In this document: one piece after another, positions 41,948 to 51,820 of the stretch
Position numbering within the stretch: position 1 is the first letter of the stretch
Layout of the letters: each line of letters begins with the position of its first letter
Origin: Lachnospiraceae bacterium
GTDB taxonomy: Bacteria > Bacillota > Clostridia > Lachnospirales > Lachnospiraceae
Assembly (NCBI GenBank): GCA_022794265.1
Contig: JAAWEK010000001.1
Coordinates: 17,343-81,342, forward strand
Direction of reading: 5' to 3'
DNA: 64,000 nt
Position numbers and translations under genes: made by a program
Notes under the pieces: generated by a model
Told to the model about the DNA's origin: nothing
The model's database searches: none
The model's input: the letters and a program-made list of their open reading frames with translations, nothing else

Positions 41948-43114
41948 ATGAAGATTTTCCACATCTCCGATTTACACATCGGAAAACAGCTGCATTATTA
42001 CAGTCTGAATGAAGAGCAGCGGTATATTTTATCCCGGATTTCTGACAAAGCGGAAGAATACCGGCCGGATGTTATTCTGATTGCTGGGGATATTTATGAT
42101 AAATCGGTTCCTTCGGGGGAGGCTTATGAGATTTTTGACGAATTTTTAAATCATCTGGCGGATATTCAGCCTTCGATTCCGGTGCTAATCATAGCTGGGA
42201 ATCATGACAATGCAAAACGGCTGAAGTATGCGGGGGCGTTTCTGGAGAAACAGAATATTCATATATCGGTTCTTCCACCGCAGGAGGAAAATGAATATCT
42301 AAAAAAGATAGTGTTGAGGGATGAAGATGGAGAAGTGAATTTTTATTTACTTCCCTTTACCAAACCGGGGTATGTAAAGCATTTGTTTAAGGAGGAAGTA
42401 ATACAGGATTATAACAGCGCCATAAAAGCGCTGATTGAACGGGAGCAGATTGACTGGTCCGAACGGAATGTACTGCTTGCCCACCAGTTTTTTGTATCCG
42501 GCGGACAGGAGCCGGATACATGTGGCTCGGAACTGAGTTATATATCCGTGGGTGGGATTGATAGTGTGGATATTGACTGTGTGCAGAAGTTTGATTATGT
42601 GGCATTGGGACATCTTCATGGGGAACAGGCCATTGGCGGACCGCATATCCGCTACAGCGGAACACCGATGAAATATTCCATCAGCGAAGAGAAACATGTA
42701 AAAGGCATTACGATGGTGACATTGGGAGCAAAAGACAGCAAAATAAAATATGAACGGATACCGCTTGTCATGGCCAGAGATGTAAGAAGGATAGAAGGAA
42801 CGTTAGAGGAAGTCATTGCACAGGCAACGGAAGAAAACAGAGATGATTATGTCAGTATTACATTGACGGATGAGGAGAGCCTGTACCGGCCGAAAGACCA
42901 GTTAGAGGAGCATTATACTCATATATTGGAAGTGCGGCTGGAAAATCGTAATATCCGTTCCAGATTAAGCAGGGTGGAAGAATCTGGGGAACATCTGGAA
43001 CCGTTAGAGGCATTTGCGGAATTTTATCAGGTTATGCACGGTCAGCCTGTCAGTGAAAAGGAAATTAAAGTTATGACCGAAATTATCAGTGAATTGAAAA
43101 ATGCACAGGAATAG
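41948..43114 (+). CDS. sbcD: DNA repair exonuclease SbcD (Mre11-like)
   Basis: This 388-residue nuclease has the metallophosphoesterase motifs HISDLHIGKQLH, LIAGDIYDKS, IAGNHDNAKR, LAHQFF and LGHLHGEQ. With SbcC it cuts hairpins and DNA ends blocked by proteins. A GGGGGAT site precedes the ATG. sbcC begins 13 bases after its stop. Confidence 0.95.
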   Translation: MKIFHISDLHIGKQLHYYSLNEEQRYILSRISDKAEEYRPDVILIAGDIYDKSVPSGEAYEIFDEFLNHLADIQPSIPVLIIAGNHDNAKRLKYAGAFLEKQNIHISVLPPQEENEYLKKIVLRDEDGEVNFYLLPFTKPGYVKHLFKEEVIQDYNSAIKALIEREQIDWSERNVLLAHQFFVSGGQEPDTCGSELSYISVGGIDSVDIDCVQKFDYVALGHLHGEQAIGGPHIRYSGTPMKYSISEEKHVKGITMVTLGAKDSKIKYERIPLVMARDVRRIEGTLEEVIAQATEENRDDYVSITLTDEESLYRPKDQLEEHYTHILEVRLENRNIRSRLSRVEESGEHLEPLEAFAEFYQVMHGQPVSEKEIKVMTEIISELKNAQE

Positions 43115-43126
43115 GGGGCGGCAGAA

Positions 43127-46100
43127 ATGAAACCAATATACATCAAAATGAAGGCATTTGGCTCCTATCAGGAGGAAACCATTGATTTTTCGGGTGTAAA
43201 CAGGGGATTGTTTCTGATAACGGGAGATACCGGTGCTGGAAAAACAACGATCTTTGATGCAATCACTTATGCATTATACGGTAAAACCAGTGGCGGAAAA
43301 CGGAACGGAGAAATGATGTGCAGTCAGTATGCGCCTGATGGAATGCCGACGGAAGTGGTATTCCGTTTTTTTTATAATGACAAAGAATATACGGTTTGCC
43401 GGAGACCAGAACAGCCTAAATGGAAAAAAACAGACCAGAACGGAACCGGAAATTATAAACAATTGAAGACTATGTCACCGGCCTTTGTGGAACTGACTTT
43501 GCCGGATGGTACGGTATGGCAGGGAAAGAAACGGGAGACGGACAGCAAAATAGAAGAAATCATCGGCTTAAATGTGGAACAGTTTACCCAGATTGCCATG
43601 CTGGCCCAGGGGGAATTTATGAAACTGCTGCATGCAACATCAGAAGAGCGGAAGGAAATTTTTGCCAGGATTTTTGATACGGGTCTATATGCCCGGATAG
43701 AGAAAAAAATCAGTGAGCGTGCAAAAACAATGAATCAGCGGCTGGATGATAATAAACAGGCCATCCTCAGGGAACTGGAGAGAATCAGATGCACAGAAAA
43801 CAGTAATTACTGTCAGGCATGGGATGCTTTTGAAGAAAAATTCAGTGAAAGTGATAAAGAGGGTCTGTTAAAACTGGTTTCGGATATTTGTCTGGAAGGT
43901 GAAAGGAAAAAAAAGGAAACAGAGGAAGAGAAGGAGGAAACGAAAAATCAGCTGGATGCAGTGAAAAGAGAGTTGCAGTTTGCTGAAATGACCAATAGGA
44001 TTTTTAACCAATTAGAGGAGGAAGAAAAACAGCAGCGGGAATTGGAAGAAGAATTACCGGAAATGAAAGAATCAGAAGAGAAGGTAACAAAAGGCCAGCG
44101 GGCGGCTGAGGTTCAAAAAGATTATCAGAATCTGCAGGAGAAAAAAGGGATTTTGGAAAACTGTAAATCCCGGATTTTCGAATTGGAGCATTGGATGGAA
44201 AAAAATGTTCCGGAAACAGAGGAGTTAAAACTTCTGGCACAAAAAGCAGCGGAGCAATATGAAAGTCAGGTGCCGGAATTGCATGTAGAAATTGCAAAAC
44301 TGCGTGGAAGTTTAGAGAAATATGATGAACTGGAGAACCAGAAGAAGAAATATTCAGAAACAGAAAGGGAATTTCAGAAGGTACAGAATAAATTAAAAGA
44401 ATTGGAACAGGACAGGGATCAGAGAAAAAGAGAACGGGAAAAATTATCTGCTGCCACAGAGGAATTAGAGAAAAATACGGAAAACATGGAAGTTCTGGAA
44501 GAACGGACGGAGAAAGAGAAAAACAGACAGGAAAGAATAGAAGATATCCGAAGTTCTCTGATAGAGCTGGAAAGAAAGGAGAGGGAATTAAAAGATTCAA
44601 AAAATAAATCCGAAGCTGCATTAAGGGTTGAGAAAGCAAAACAGACAGCGTATGATGATATATATCATAGATTTATAGATAGTCAGGCGTTTATTCTACG
44701 CTCCGGTTTAAAAACAGGAGAACCCTGTCCGGTATGCGGAAGTATTCATCACATGATACCAGAGCATGAGGGAATGGAAAAAATAGATTCTGTAGATGAA
44801 AGGATGCTGCAGAAAGTGAAAACTGAGCTGGACGAGGCGGTAGAGAACAGGATTCATGCGGATAAATGCAGGCAGAAGTGGGAGATAGACGTGAAAAATA
44901 CCAGGCATTTGATGGAAAAAGACTATAAGATACTATATGGAAAAGAACTGATTCTTTCCGGAAATACCCCAGAGGAAATAGAGTCAGATGCCCGGAGAGT
45001 GAAAAAGACTATAGAAGAACTGGAAGAGCGCAGGAAAACGGCGGAACAAAACAGGAGTATACTGGAAAAGAATAAAAAACGATTAAAGGAAATTACTGAT
45101 GAATTGGAACGGCTGACAGAGGATTTGGAAAAGCTGCAGGGAGAAAAGAGACGGTCTGAGGTGCAGATAGCGGAATCTGCAGCCGGTTTAAATCAATTAA
45201 TGGAAACACTGTGCTATCAGGATAAGGAACAGGCAGAAACGATACTGAAGGAAAAGGAATTGGAAATTGCCGGCTTAAAAGAAATGAAAGACAAGAGAGA
45301 AAGAGATCTTCTGGAATTTGAACAGACGGTTATAGAAAAAAATGGGATGCTGGCTGCGGAACGGGAAAATCTGCTCCGGAATCAGGAAGGGGTCTGTGCG
45401 GCAGAAGAGATTTATGAAAAGAATCTTGAAGCACAGGGATTTGAAAGTACGGAAGCTTTTATAAATGCAGTGTTGTCAGGAGAAGAAATTCAAAAGCTGA
45501 GGTATACCATTCAGAATTTTAAAGATAAAGAATTACTGGTTCGAAATAATCTGGAACGATTGAGACGGGAAGCGGAGGGAAAAGAGAAAATTGATACTTC
45601 CGGGAATCAGGTCAGACAGCAGGATTTAATGAACAGACTGGAAGCTTTGGAACGGGAAGAAAAAGAACTTTTTAATCTGGATGAGATTAATCAGACGGCA
45701 TACCGGAATGGAAGAAAACTTTATGTTCAGAGGGAAATATGGAAAGAGCAGGCGACAGTCGTTGATATTCTGGATAAAACTGCCAACGGTAGAATATCAA
45801 AAAAGCGTATAAATTTTCAAACCTATATCCAGAGACGTTATTTTCAGCAAATTATCGAATATGCCAATCGGCGGCTATATTCCATGTCCGGCGGCCAGTT
45901 TATTCTGCAGTGTAGGGAAATTGAGGATTTGGGGACCCAGGGAACCGTAGGACTGGATTTGGATGTCTATAGTATTGTCAACGACCGGACCCGGGATGTT
46001 AAGACGCTGTCCGGCGGAGAATCTTTCATGGCGGCTCTTTCCATGGCTCTTGGCATGGCGGATATTATTCAGAATCATCTGGGAAGCATTCATATTGATA

Positions 46101-46300
46101 CTATGTTTATTGATGAAGGGTTTGGAACCTTAAGTGAAGAAACACGGAACCAGGCAATACGGATTTTAAATGAACTGTCCGGAGAAAAGCGGCTGGTAGG
46201 AATTATTTCCCATGTCAGTGAACTGAAAGCCCAGGTAGAGACAAAGCTTTCAGTAACCAAAACAGATCAGGGAAGCAGGGCCCGGTGGGAGTTTATATAA
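43127..46300 (+). CDS. sbcC: DNA repair ATPase SbcC (Rad50-like)
   Basis: This 1057-residue SMC-like ATPase has an N-terminal Walker A (GDTGAGKTTIFDAITYALYG), two very long Glu/Lys/Arg-rich coiled coils meeting at a zinc hook CPVC (in GEPCPVCGSIH, about residue 530), the ABC signature TLSGGESFMAALSMALG and a Walker B ending IDTMFIDEGFG. It partners SbcD. The gene ends five bases before the convergent PAP2-type gene with no terminator between. Confidence 0.95.
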   Translation: MKPIYIKMKAFGSYQEETIDFSGVNRGLFLITGDTGAGKTTIFDAITYALYGKTSGGKRNGEMMCSQYAPDGMPTEVVFRFFYNDKEYTVCRRPEQPKWKKTDQNGTGNYKQLKTMSPAFVELTLPDGTVWQGKKRETDSKIEEIIGLNVEQFTQIAMLAQGEFMKLLHATSEERKEIFARIFDTGLYARIEKKISERAKTMNQRLDDNKQAILRELERIRCTENSNYCQAWDAFEEKFSESDKEGLLKLVSDICLEGERKKKETEEEKEETKNQLDAVKRELQFAEMTNRIFNQLEEEEKQQRELEEELPEMKESEEKVTKGQRAAEVQKDYQNLQEKKGILENCKSRIFELEHWMEKNVPETEELKLLAQKAAEQYESQVPELHVEIAKLRGSLEKYDELENQKKKYSETEREFQKVQNKLKELEQDRDQRKREREKLSAATEELEKNTENMEVLEERTEKEKNRQERIEDIRSSLIELERKERELKDSKNKSEAALRVEKAKQTAYDDIYHRFIDSQAFILRSGLKTGEPCPVCGSIHHMIPEHEGMEKIDSVDERMLQKVKTELDEAVENRIHADKCRQKWEIDVKNTRHLMEKDYKILYGKELILSGNTPEEIESDARRVKKTIEELEERRKTAEQNRSILEKNKKRLKEITDELERLTEDLEKLQGEKRRSEVQIAESAAGLNQLMETLCYQDKEQAETILKEKELEIAGLKEMKDKRERDLLEFEQTVIEKNGMLAAERENLLRNQEGVCAAEEIYEKNLEAQGFESTEAFINAVLSGEEIQKLRYTIQNFKDKELLVRNNLERLRREAEGKEKIDTSGNQVRQQDLMNRLEALEREEKELFNLDEINQTAYRNGRKLYVQREIWKEQATVVDILDKTANGRISKKRINFQTYIQRRYFQQIIEYANRRLYSMSGGQFILQCREIEDLGTQGTVGLDLDVYSIVNDRTRDVKTLSGGESFMAALSMALGMADIIQNHLGSIHIDTMFIDEGFGTLSEETRNQAIRILNELSGEKRLVGIISHVSELKAQVETKLSVTKTDQGSRARWEFI

Positions 46301-46305
46301 ACAGT

Positions 46306-46953
46306 TCAGTTTACTTTTGATAAGAATTTCCAGTCGGGAACATAAACAATAAAGTATAGCACAATTGCCATAATGACGGCACCGATAACATCAATACAGG
46401 AATGTTGTTTTAAAAAAACAGTGGACAATGTGATTAAAACGGAAAGGATAACAGAACAGGCCTGGGCGGGAACACGGAACCGTTTACCTTTCAGCCATTC
46501 CGATTTCAGGATTCCAATCATGATACCGATGGAATTAAAAACATGAATGCTGGGAAATACATTTGTATTGGTATCGGTCTGATACAGAGAGTAAACAGCG
46601 TTTGCAAAAACGCTGTCTGCGTTTGACAAATCAATTCTCAGATCCTGTCCGTTTGGATATATGGTGCAGATGATTAAAAAAATTGTCATACCGGTGAATA
46701 AAAACATACATTCTCTGTAATAATCTTTTTTAGATGAAAAAAACAGGAATATCATTCCGGCGGCAACATATAAAAACCACATATAGTAAGGAATGATAAA
46801 ATATTCACAGAATGGAATCACATCATCAATCCAGATATGTATAGGAGTATAATCGGTTACTATGGTTTTTTCCAGCCATATGAACCAGGGCATATAGATA
46901 AAAGCATATAATGCAGTCCAGATGTGGCTGTATTTTTTGAAAAATTGTTTCAT
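46306..46953 (-). CDS. PAP2-superfamily membrane phosphatase
   Basis: This 215-residue protein has about five or six hydrophobic helices and a reduced PAP2 signature: FPSIHVFNSIG (usually PSxH) and FLKQHSCIDVIGA (usually SR...H...D). Proteins of this kind dephosphorylate lipid phosphates such as phosphatidate or undecaprenyl pyrophosphate, or act in inositol-lipid exchange. The classical first motif KxxxxxxRP is not evident, so the activity is uncertain. It converges on sbcC. Confidence 0.75.
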   Translation of the reverse strand: MKQFFKKYSHIWTALYAFIYMPWFIWLEKTIVTDYTPIHIWIDDVIPFCEYFIIPYYMWFLYVAAGMIFLFFSSKKDYYRECMFLFTGMTIFLIICTIYPNGQDLRIDLSNADSVFANAVYSLYQTDTNTNVFPSIHVFNSIGIMIGILKSEWLKGKRFRVPAQACSVILSVLITLSTVFLKQHSCIDVIGAVIMAIVLYFIVYVPDWKFLSKVN

Positions 46954-47135
46954 TGTATGTTATGTCCTGCCTTTCATAAAAATCAGAATATGAAATTATT
47001 TGTTTCAAACGTGGAAATTATAACATAATAATTGTTTTGTATCAATATGATTATCGGTTATAGTATTTGTCCTGCTGCGGAGCTCATGGATGCAAGAGAT
47101 ATTTTTATAGTATAAAAAATTATTATAAAAAGTGA

Positions 47136-47164
47136 TTGACAAACTATCCCAAAAAAGGTATACT
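47136..47164 (+). promoter_or_regulatory. promoter of the tRNA-Val/tRNA-Met unit
   Basis: TTGACA (47136-47141) and TATACT (47159-47164), 17 bases apart, about 30 bases upstream of tRNA-Val. Confidence 0.85.
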
Positions 47165-47194
47165 ATCCTAGCAAGTTCGATAAGAAATGCAGAC

Positions 47195-47267
47195 GGGATC
47201 TTAGCTCAGCTGGGAGAGCATCTGCCTTACAAGCAGAGGGTCATAGGTTCGAGCCCTATAGGTCCCA
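47195..47267 (+). tRNA. tRNA-Val (anticodon TAC)
   Basis: A 73-base cloverleaf: acceptor GGGATCT with AGGTCCC, D-arm GCTC/GAGC, anticodon loop CTTACAA giving TAC, and T-arm with GGTTCGAGCCC. Discriminator A; CCA is not encoded. Confidence 0.95.
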
Positions 47268-47292
47268 TTGAATTTCATTATCTGACATATAT

Positions 47293-47366
47293 GGCGGAAT
47301 AGCTCAGTTGGCTAGAGCACACGGTTCATACCCGTGGTGTCATGGGTTCAAATCCCTTTTCCGCTA
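47293..47366 (+). tRNA. tRNA-Met (anticodon CAT)
   Basis: A 74-base cloverleaf: acceptor GGCGGAA with TTCCGCT (G-U at position 1-72), D-arm GCTC/GAGC, anticodon stem CACGG/CCGTG with loop TTCATAC giving CAT, T-arm with GGGTTCAAATCCC. The paired first base and the arm sequence suggest elongator Met, not initiator; Ile-CAT with lysidine is less likely. Confidence 0.9.
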
Positions 47367-47375
47367 CTTCATAAG

Positions 47376-47401
47376 ACTGGAACTGTGTTCCAGTTTTTTT
47401 G
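47376..47401 (+). terminator. terminator after the tRNA pair
   Basis: ACTGGAAC (47376-47383) pairs with GTTCCAGT (47387-47394), followed by seven T. Overlaps the likely -35 region for ispF, whose TATAAT is at 47403-47408. Confidence 0.85.
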
Positions 47402-47466
47402 TTATAATCTGGTCTGCGCCGTATTTAATAGCAGGTGCGGGAGAACCGGAAAGGAAAGGTGAATTG

Positions 47467-48009
47467 ATGAGAGTAGGAATGGGATATGATGTTCATAAAC
47501 TGTCAGAAAACAGGAAGCTTATTCTGGGAGGTGTTGAAATTCCTTTTGAAAAAGGACTGCTGGGACATTCGGATGCGGACGTATTGCTTCATGCCGTTAT
47601 GGATGCACTGTTGGGAGCGGCGGCACTGGGAGATATTGGAAAGCATTTTCCGGACAGCGACGATGCATACAAAGGAATTTCCAGTTTGAAACTGCTGGAA
47701 AAAGTCGGGGAGTTACTGGACGAGAATCTGTTTGTCATAAATAATATTGATGTTACACTGATTGCCCAACAGCCTAAAATAGCGCCATACAGGAAACAGA
47801 TGACAGATAATATTGCGGCTGCACTCAGGATAGATTCTTCGCTTGTAAATGTTAAAGCAACAACGGAAGAAGGTCTGGGATTTACTGGTGAAATGAAAGG
47901 AATGTCGGCTCAGGCCATCTGCTCGGTGAGCCGGATTACGGAACTCTCTTATGAGGCAGTTTCGGAAGGTTGTCAGGGTTGCAGCGGATGCCGGAGCCGG
48001 AACGAATAG
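47467..48009 (+). CDS. ispF: 2-C-methyl-D-erythritol 2,4-cyclodiphosphate synthase
   Basis: This enzyme of the MEP isoprenoid pathway makes the cyclodiphosphate from CDP-methylerythritol phosphate. The zinc ligands Asp8 and His10 (GYDVHKL) and His42 ([11 protein letters not shown]) are present, as are HSDADV and [10 protein letters not shown]. The protein is 180 residues, about 20 longer than usual, with a C-terminal CxxCxxC tail (Cys169, Cys172, Cys175). ATG 47467 follows GGAAAGG; the longer frame upstream runs through the tRNA-Met gene. It begins the block ispF, metallophosphoesterase, cysS, mrnC, rlmB, sigH. Confidence 0.94.
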   Translation: MRVGMGYDVHKLSENRKLILGGVEIPFEKGLLGHSDADVLLHAVMDALLGAAALGDIGKHFPDSDDAYKGISSLKLLEKVGELLDENLFVINNIDVTLIAQQPKIAPYRKQMTDNIAAALRIDSSLVNVKATTEEGLGFTGEMKGMSAQAICSVSRITELSYEAVSEGCQGCSGCRSRNE

Positions 48010-48074
48010 GGAAATACATTGAACCGGAAATGTTTTAACACACGAATGAATGTTATCGTATGGAAAGGAATAAT

Positions 48075-49163
48075 ATGAAGTTGCAAATGATTGGATTTAT
48101 ATCGGTTATGCTTTCAATGATACTGGTAATCATATTCTATATGACACATAAGCTGGACCGGATATTGAGATGCTATGGGATAATTATTAAAAAGTTATAT
48201 TTGTATATCATCACCGGAATCGTAGGTTTAATCATTGTCATTATCAGGTCTGCCTTTGCGGCCATGGTTCTGTATATGTTTATGATGTTCCTGATTGTAG
48301 ATATCTTAAGGATTATATTAATAAAAGCGGATAAAAAGCGGATTCTTTTGACTCCGCTGGTGAAAATTTATTGTCATGGTATGCTGATTGTGGGAATCGG
48401 ACTGCTGATTACCCTGTATTCAGCATATAATGCAAAAAATCCCCATGTGACGGAATATCAGGTTACGATTGATAAACATATGGAGAATGATATAAATATT
48501 GTTCTTCTGTCGGATATCCATGCAGGTACGGCGGTCAGAGAGTATCAGTTTGATAAAATGCTGGAAAAGGTCAATGAGCTGAATGCGGATATCATCTGTC
48601 TGGCGGGAGATATTTTTGATGAAAGCAGCGACAAACAGATTATCCGTTATGCCTGTGATACTTTTTCAAAAATGCACTCCGTATATGGGGTGTATTACAT
48701 AACCGGCAACCATGATAAAAGAATTATGAAAGATTTTGAAGAATTGCTTTTTTCAGCAGGAGTAAAGATAATAGATGATTCAGCTGTTTTTATTGATAAC
48801 AGGTTCTATCTTGTGGGACGTACCGACTTAGGCATGGAAGGAGAGACGGAGCGTACTTCCGTGGAACAGTTGTTAGAGCAGGTGGATACTTCCTATCCGG
48901 TTATTTTATTGGACCACAGACCTACGGCGCTGGAAGAAGCCGGGGGAACAGGTGTGGATTTACAGCTTTCCGGCCATACTCATGCAGGACAGATATTTCC
49001 GGGAAACATTATCGTAGATATTTTTAATGATGTAGGATATGGATTTAAAAACTATCATGGTTTGAATGTAATTGTCAGTTCCGGATACGGTACCTGGGGA
49101 TTTCCAATCCGGGTGGGCAGCCACAGTGAAATCGTGAATGTAATATTGCAAGGGAAGAAGTAA
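48075..49163 (+). CDS. membrane-anchored metallophosphoesterase (YkuE/YaeI-like)
   Basis: This 362-residue protein has about four hydrophobic helices in the first 125 residues and a calcineurin-like phosphoesterase domain: LLSDIHAGTAV, LAGDIFDE, YYITGNHDKR, LLDHRP and LSGHTHAGQIFPG. Relatives in this subfamily hydrolyse UDP-2,3-diacylglucosamine-like or other phosphodiesters at the membrane; the substrate is not known here. GGAAAGGAA precedes ATG 48075; the in-frame ATG at 48060 lies before it. Confidence 0.87.
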   Translation: MKLQMIGFISVMLSMILVIIFYMTHKLDRILRCYGIIIKKLYLYIITGIVGLIIVIIRSAFAAMVLYMFMMFLIVDILRIILIKADKKRILLTPLVKIYCHGMLIVGIGLLITLYSAYNAKNPHVTEYQVTIDKHMENDINIVLLSDIHAGTAVREYQFDKMLEKVNELNADIICLAGDIFDESSDKQIIRYACDTFSKMHSVYGVYYITGNHDKRIMKDFEELLFSAGVKIIDDSAVFIDNRFYLVGRTDLGMEGETERTSVEQLLEQVDTSYPVILLDHRPTALEEAGGTGVDLQLSGHTHAGQIFPGNIIVDIFNDVGYGFKNYHGLNVIVSSGYGTWGFPIRVGSHSEIVNVILQGKK

Positions 49164-49223
49164 TGTGCTAATCTATTAGAATGCAGGATTCCGGAAAAAC
49201 CGGAACGGAATGGAGGATATTTC

Positions 49224-50630
49224 ATGAAGATTTATAATACAATGACACGCCGGAAGGAAGATTTTATACCGTTGGAAAACGGTAAGGTCAGAATGTATGT
49301 GTGCGGTCCTACTGTATATAATCTGATTCATATTGGAAATGCCAGGCCGATGATCATATTTGATACGGTCAGAAGATATATGGAATACATTGGGTATGAT
49401 GTGAATTATGTTACAAATTTTACAGATGTGGATGATAAAATCATTAAAGCGGCAAATGAAGAGGGGGTTTCTCCGGAAGAGATTGCCGGCCGCTATATTG
49501 CGGAATGCAAAAAGGATATGGAAGCCCTGAATGTAAAAGAAGCTACGAAACACCCGCTGGCAACGGAAGAAATCGATGGCATGATTGCAATGATTGGTAC
49601 CCTGATACAGAAGGGATATGCATATAATTCCAATGGTACTGTATATTTTCGTACAAGGAAATTTGATGAATATGGAAAGTTATCGAAAAAAAATATTGAT
49701 GATTTGGAAGCAGGCCATCGGGAAATCAAGGTGTCGGGAGAAGAAAATAAGGAAGATCCGCTGGATTTCGTTCTGTGGAAGCCTAAAAAGGAGGGAGAGC
49801 CTTATTGGACTTCGCCATGGAGTGACGGGCGTCCGGGCTGGCATATAGAATGTTCGGTCATGTCTAAGAAATATCTCGGAGATCAGATTGATATTCATGC
49901 AGGCGGAGAGGATTTGATATTTCCGCACCATGAGAATGAAATAGCACAGAGTGAGGCAGCCAATGGCAGGGAATTTGCAAAATACTGGATGCACAATGGT
50001 TTTTTAAATATTGATAATAAAAAGATGTCTAAATCCGTGGGAAACTTCTTCACGGTACGGGATATCAGCGAAAAGTATGACCTGCAGGTCCTGCGCTTTT
50101 TTATGCTGAGTGCCCATTACAGAAGCCCCATTAATTTTAGCGCTGAACTGATGGAAGCAGCAAAAAACGGACTGGACAGAATTCTTACGGCAGTAGAGAA
50201 TTTAAATCATCTGTCAGAAAATGCCGTTACAGAAGAACTGACAGGGGAGGAATCGGAGAACGTCTGTAAAATAAATACGTTGGTGGAAAAATATAAAGCC
50301 GCGATGGAGGATGATTTTAATACAGCGGATGCGGTATCAGTTATTTTTGAACTGGTTAAACTGGCAAATACCACAGCTGGGGAATCTTCTTCAAAAGCAT
50401 ATATTGGAGAATTAAAAAAGCAGATTGTGACGTTGTCGGATGTTCTCGGAATTATTGCCGAAAAGGAAAAAGAGATGTTGGACAGTGAAATTGAAATACT
50501 GATTGCAGAACGCCAGAATGCCCGAAAAGAAAAGAATTTTGCCAGAGCGGATGAAATCAGGGAGGAACTTTTGGAACGGGGAATAATCCTGGAAGATACA
50601 AGAGAAGGTGTAAAATGGAAGAGAGTTTAG
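49224..50630 (+). CDS. cysS: cysteinyl-tRNA synthetase
   Basis: This 468-residue class I synthetase charges tRNA-Cys. It has the zinc Cys in [14 protein letters not shown] in LIHIGNARP and KMSKS in [10 protein letters not shown]. The zinc ligands Cys and His appear in WHIECSVMS and [13 protein letters not shown] precedes the ATG. Its last 16 bases overlap mrnC, which is conserved in Firmicutes. Confidence 0.95.
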   Translation: MKIYNTMTRRKEDFIPLENGKVRMYVCGPTVYNLIHIGNARPMIIFDTVRRYMEYIGYDVNYVTNFTDVDDKIIKAANEEGVSPEEIAGRYIAECKKDMEALNVKEATKHPLATEEIDGMIAMIGTLIQKGYAYNSNGTVYFRTRKFDEYGKLSKKNIDDLEAGHREIKVSGEENKEDPLDFVLWKPKKEGEPYWTSPWSDGRPGWHIECSVMSKKYLGDQIDIHAGGEDLIFPHHENEIAQSEAANGREFAKYWMHNGFLNIDNKKMSKSVGNFFTVRDISEKYDLQVLRFFMLSAHYRSPINFSAELMEAAKNGLDRILTAVENLNHLSENAVTEELTGEESENVCKINTLVEKYKAAMEDDFNTADAVSVIFELVKLANTTAGESSSKAYIGELKKQIVTLSDVLGIIAEKEKEMLDSEIEILIAERQNARKEKNFARADEIREELLERGIILEDTREGVKWKRV

Positions 50631-51073
50631 ACCTTTATTCGATAATAAAGGAAAAATACCAAATTCATGATATCGATCTGAAAACATATTCGCCTCTGAC
50701 CCTGGCATATATCGGGGATGCCATATATGAAATCGTCATCCGGACAAAGCTGGTTACTGAGGCAAATACCCAGGTTAGCAAACTGCACAAACGGGCAAGT
50801 AATCTGGTTAAGGCCCATACCCAGGCAGAAATGATTAAAAGTCTGTTAGAGGAACTGACAGAAACCGAAATGCAGATTTACAAGCGGGGCCGCAATGCCA
50901 AAACGGTTACCATGGCAAAGAATGCAACGATGAAAGATTATCGGAGTGCTACCGGTTTTGAGGCTGTAATGGGATATTTATATCTGAACCGGCAGAGTGA
51001 CAGAATGCTGGAGCTAATCGAAATGGGAATGCAGAATGTAAAGGATATTATTAACAGAAAGGATACTGTATGA
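50615..51073 (+). CDS. mrnC: mini-ribonuclease III
   Basis: This 152-residue protein is an RNase III catalytic domain without the double-stranded-RNA-binding domain. [16 protein letters not shown] includes the conserved acidic residues, and [16 protein letters not shown] the second signature. In Bacillus it matures 23S rRNA ends. It overlaps cysS and rlmB, so the three are coupled. Confidence 0.94.
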   Translation: MEESLDLYSIIKEKYQIHDIDLKTYSPLTLAYIGDAIYEIVIRTKLVTEANTQVSKLHKRASNLVKAHTQAEMIKSLLEELTETEMQIYKRGRNAKTVTMAKNATMKDYRSATGFEAVMGYLYLNRQSDRMLELIEMGMQNVKDIINRKDTV

Positions 51074-51810
51074 GGTACAAGGAATTGACGATTGAGGGCA
51101 GAAATGCTGTGATTGAGGCATTTCGTTCCGGTAAGACTATAGATAAAGTGTATTTACAGGATGGTTGTCATGATGGTCCGTTAAATACTATTTCCAGAGA
51201 GGCAAGAAAAAAGGATACTATTGTTCAGTATGTTCCGAAGGAGCGGCTGGACCAGATGTCCCAGACAGGAAAGCACCAGGGAGTGATAGCTATGGCTGCG
51301 GCTTATGAGTATGCCACGGTTGAGGATATTCTGCAGGCTGCAAAGGATAGAGGTGAGCCACCGTTTATAATTATTCTGGATAATATTGAAGATCCCCATA
51401 ATCTGGGAGCCATTATCCGTACTGCCAATCTTTCCGGCGCCCATGGAATTATTATTCCAAAGCGAAGAGCGGCGGGACTGACGGCAGCGGTTGCCAGAAC
51501 CTCAGCAGGAGCCATTCACTATACGCCGGTAGCAAAAGTGACCAATATTTCCGCTACGATTGAAGAACTGAAAAAAGAAGGATTATGGTTCGTATGTGCG
51601 GATATGGACGGAGAAATTATGTATCGGCTGGATTTGAAAGGGCCTATCGGTCTGGTAATCGGAAATGAAGGAGAGGGAGTCGGCCGTCTGGTTAAGGAAA
51701 AGTGTGATTTTACGGCAGCTATTCCGATGAAAGGCGATATTGATTCCCTGAATGCTTCTGTGGCGGCCGGAGTGCTTGCTTATGAGATTGTCAGACAGCG
51801 CATGTTGTAG
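51070..51810 (+). CDS. rlmB: 23S rRNA 2'-O-ribose methyltransferase (TrmH/RlmB family)
   Basis: This 246-residue SpoU/TrmH-type enzyme transfers a methyl group from S-adenosylmethionine to rRNA. The trefoil-knot motifs are visible: ILDNIEDPHNLGAIIRTA, GPIGLVIGNEGEGV and IPMKGDIDSLNASVAAGVL. An N-terminal RNA-binding domain covers residues 1-75. It overlaps mrnC by four bases. The nucleotide G2251 target is by analogy with E. coli RlmB. Confidence 0.92.
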   Translation: MRYKELTIEGRNAVIEAFRSGKTIDKVYLQDGCHDGPLNTISREARKKDTIVQYVPKERLDQMSQTGKHQGVIAMAAAYEYATVEDILQAAKDRGEPPFIIILDNIEDPHNLGAIIRTANLSGAHGIIIPKRRAAGLTAAVARTSAGAIHYTPVAKVTNISATIEELKKEGLWFVCADMDGEIMYRLDLKGPIGLVIGNEGEGVGRLVKEKCDFTAAIPMKGDIDSLNASVAAGVLAYEIVRQRML

Positions 51811-51820
51811 AAGGAGATAT

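Noticed and set aside
44004-44639. A 211-codon minus-strand open frame inside sbcC
   Set aside because: It is the complement of the Glu/Lys-rich coiled coil and is Leu/Phe/Pro/Ser-rich only for that reason.
46996-47135. A possible small RNA or promoter in the AT-rich gap before the tRNA genes
   Set aside because: Only AT-richness and a few TATA-like words are present; no hairpin or terminator was found apart from the tRNA promoter itself.
49164-49223. A T-box riboswitch before cysS, argS or gltX
   Set aside because: The upstream gaps are 60, 18 and 72 bases, too short, and no T-box consensus is present.
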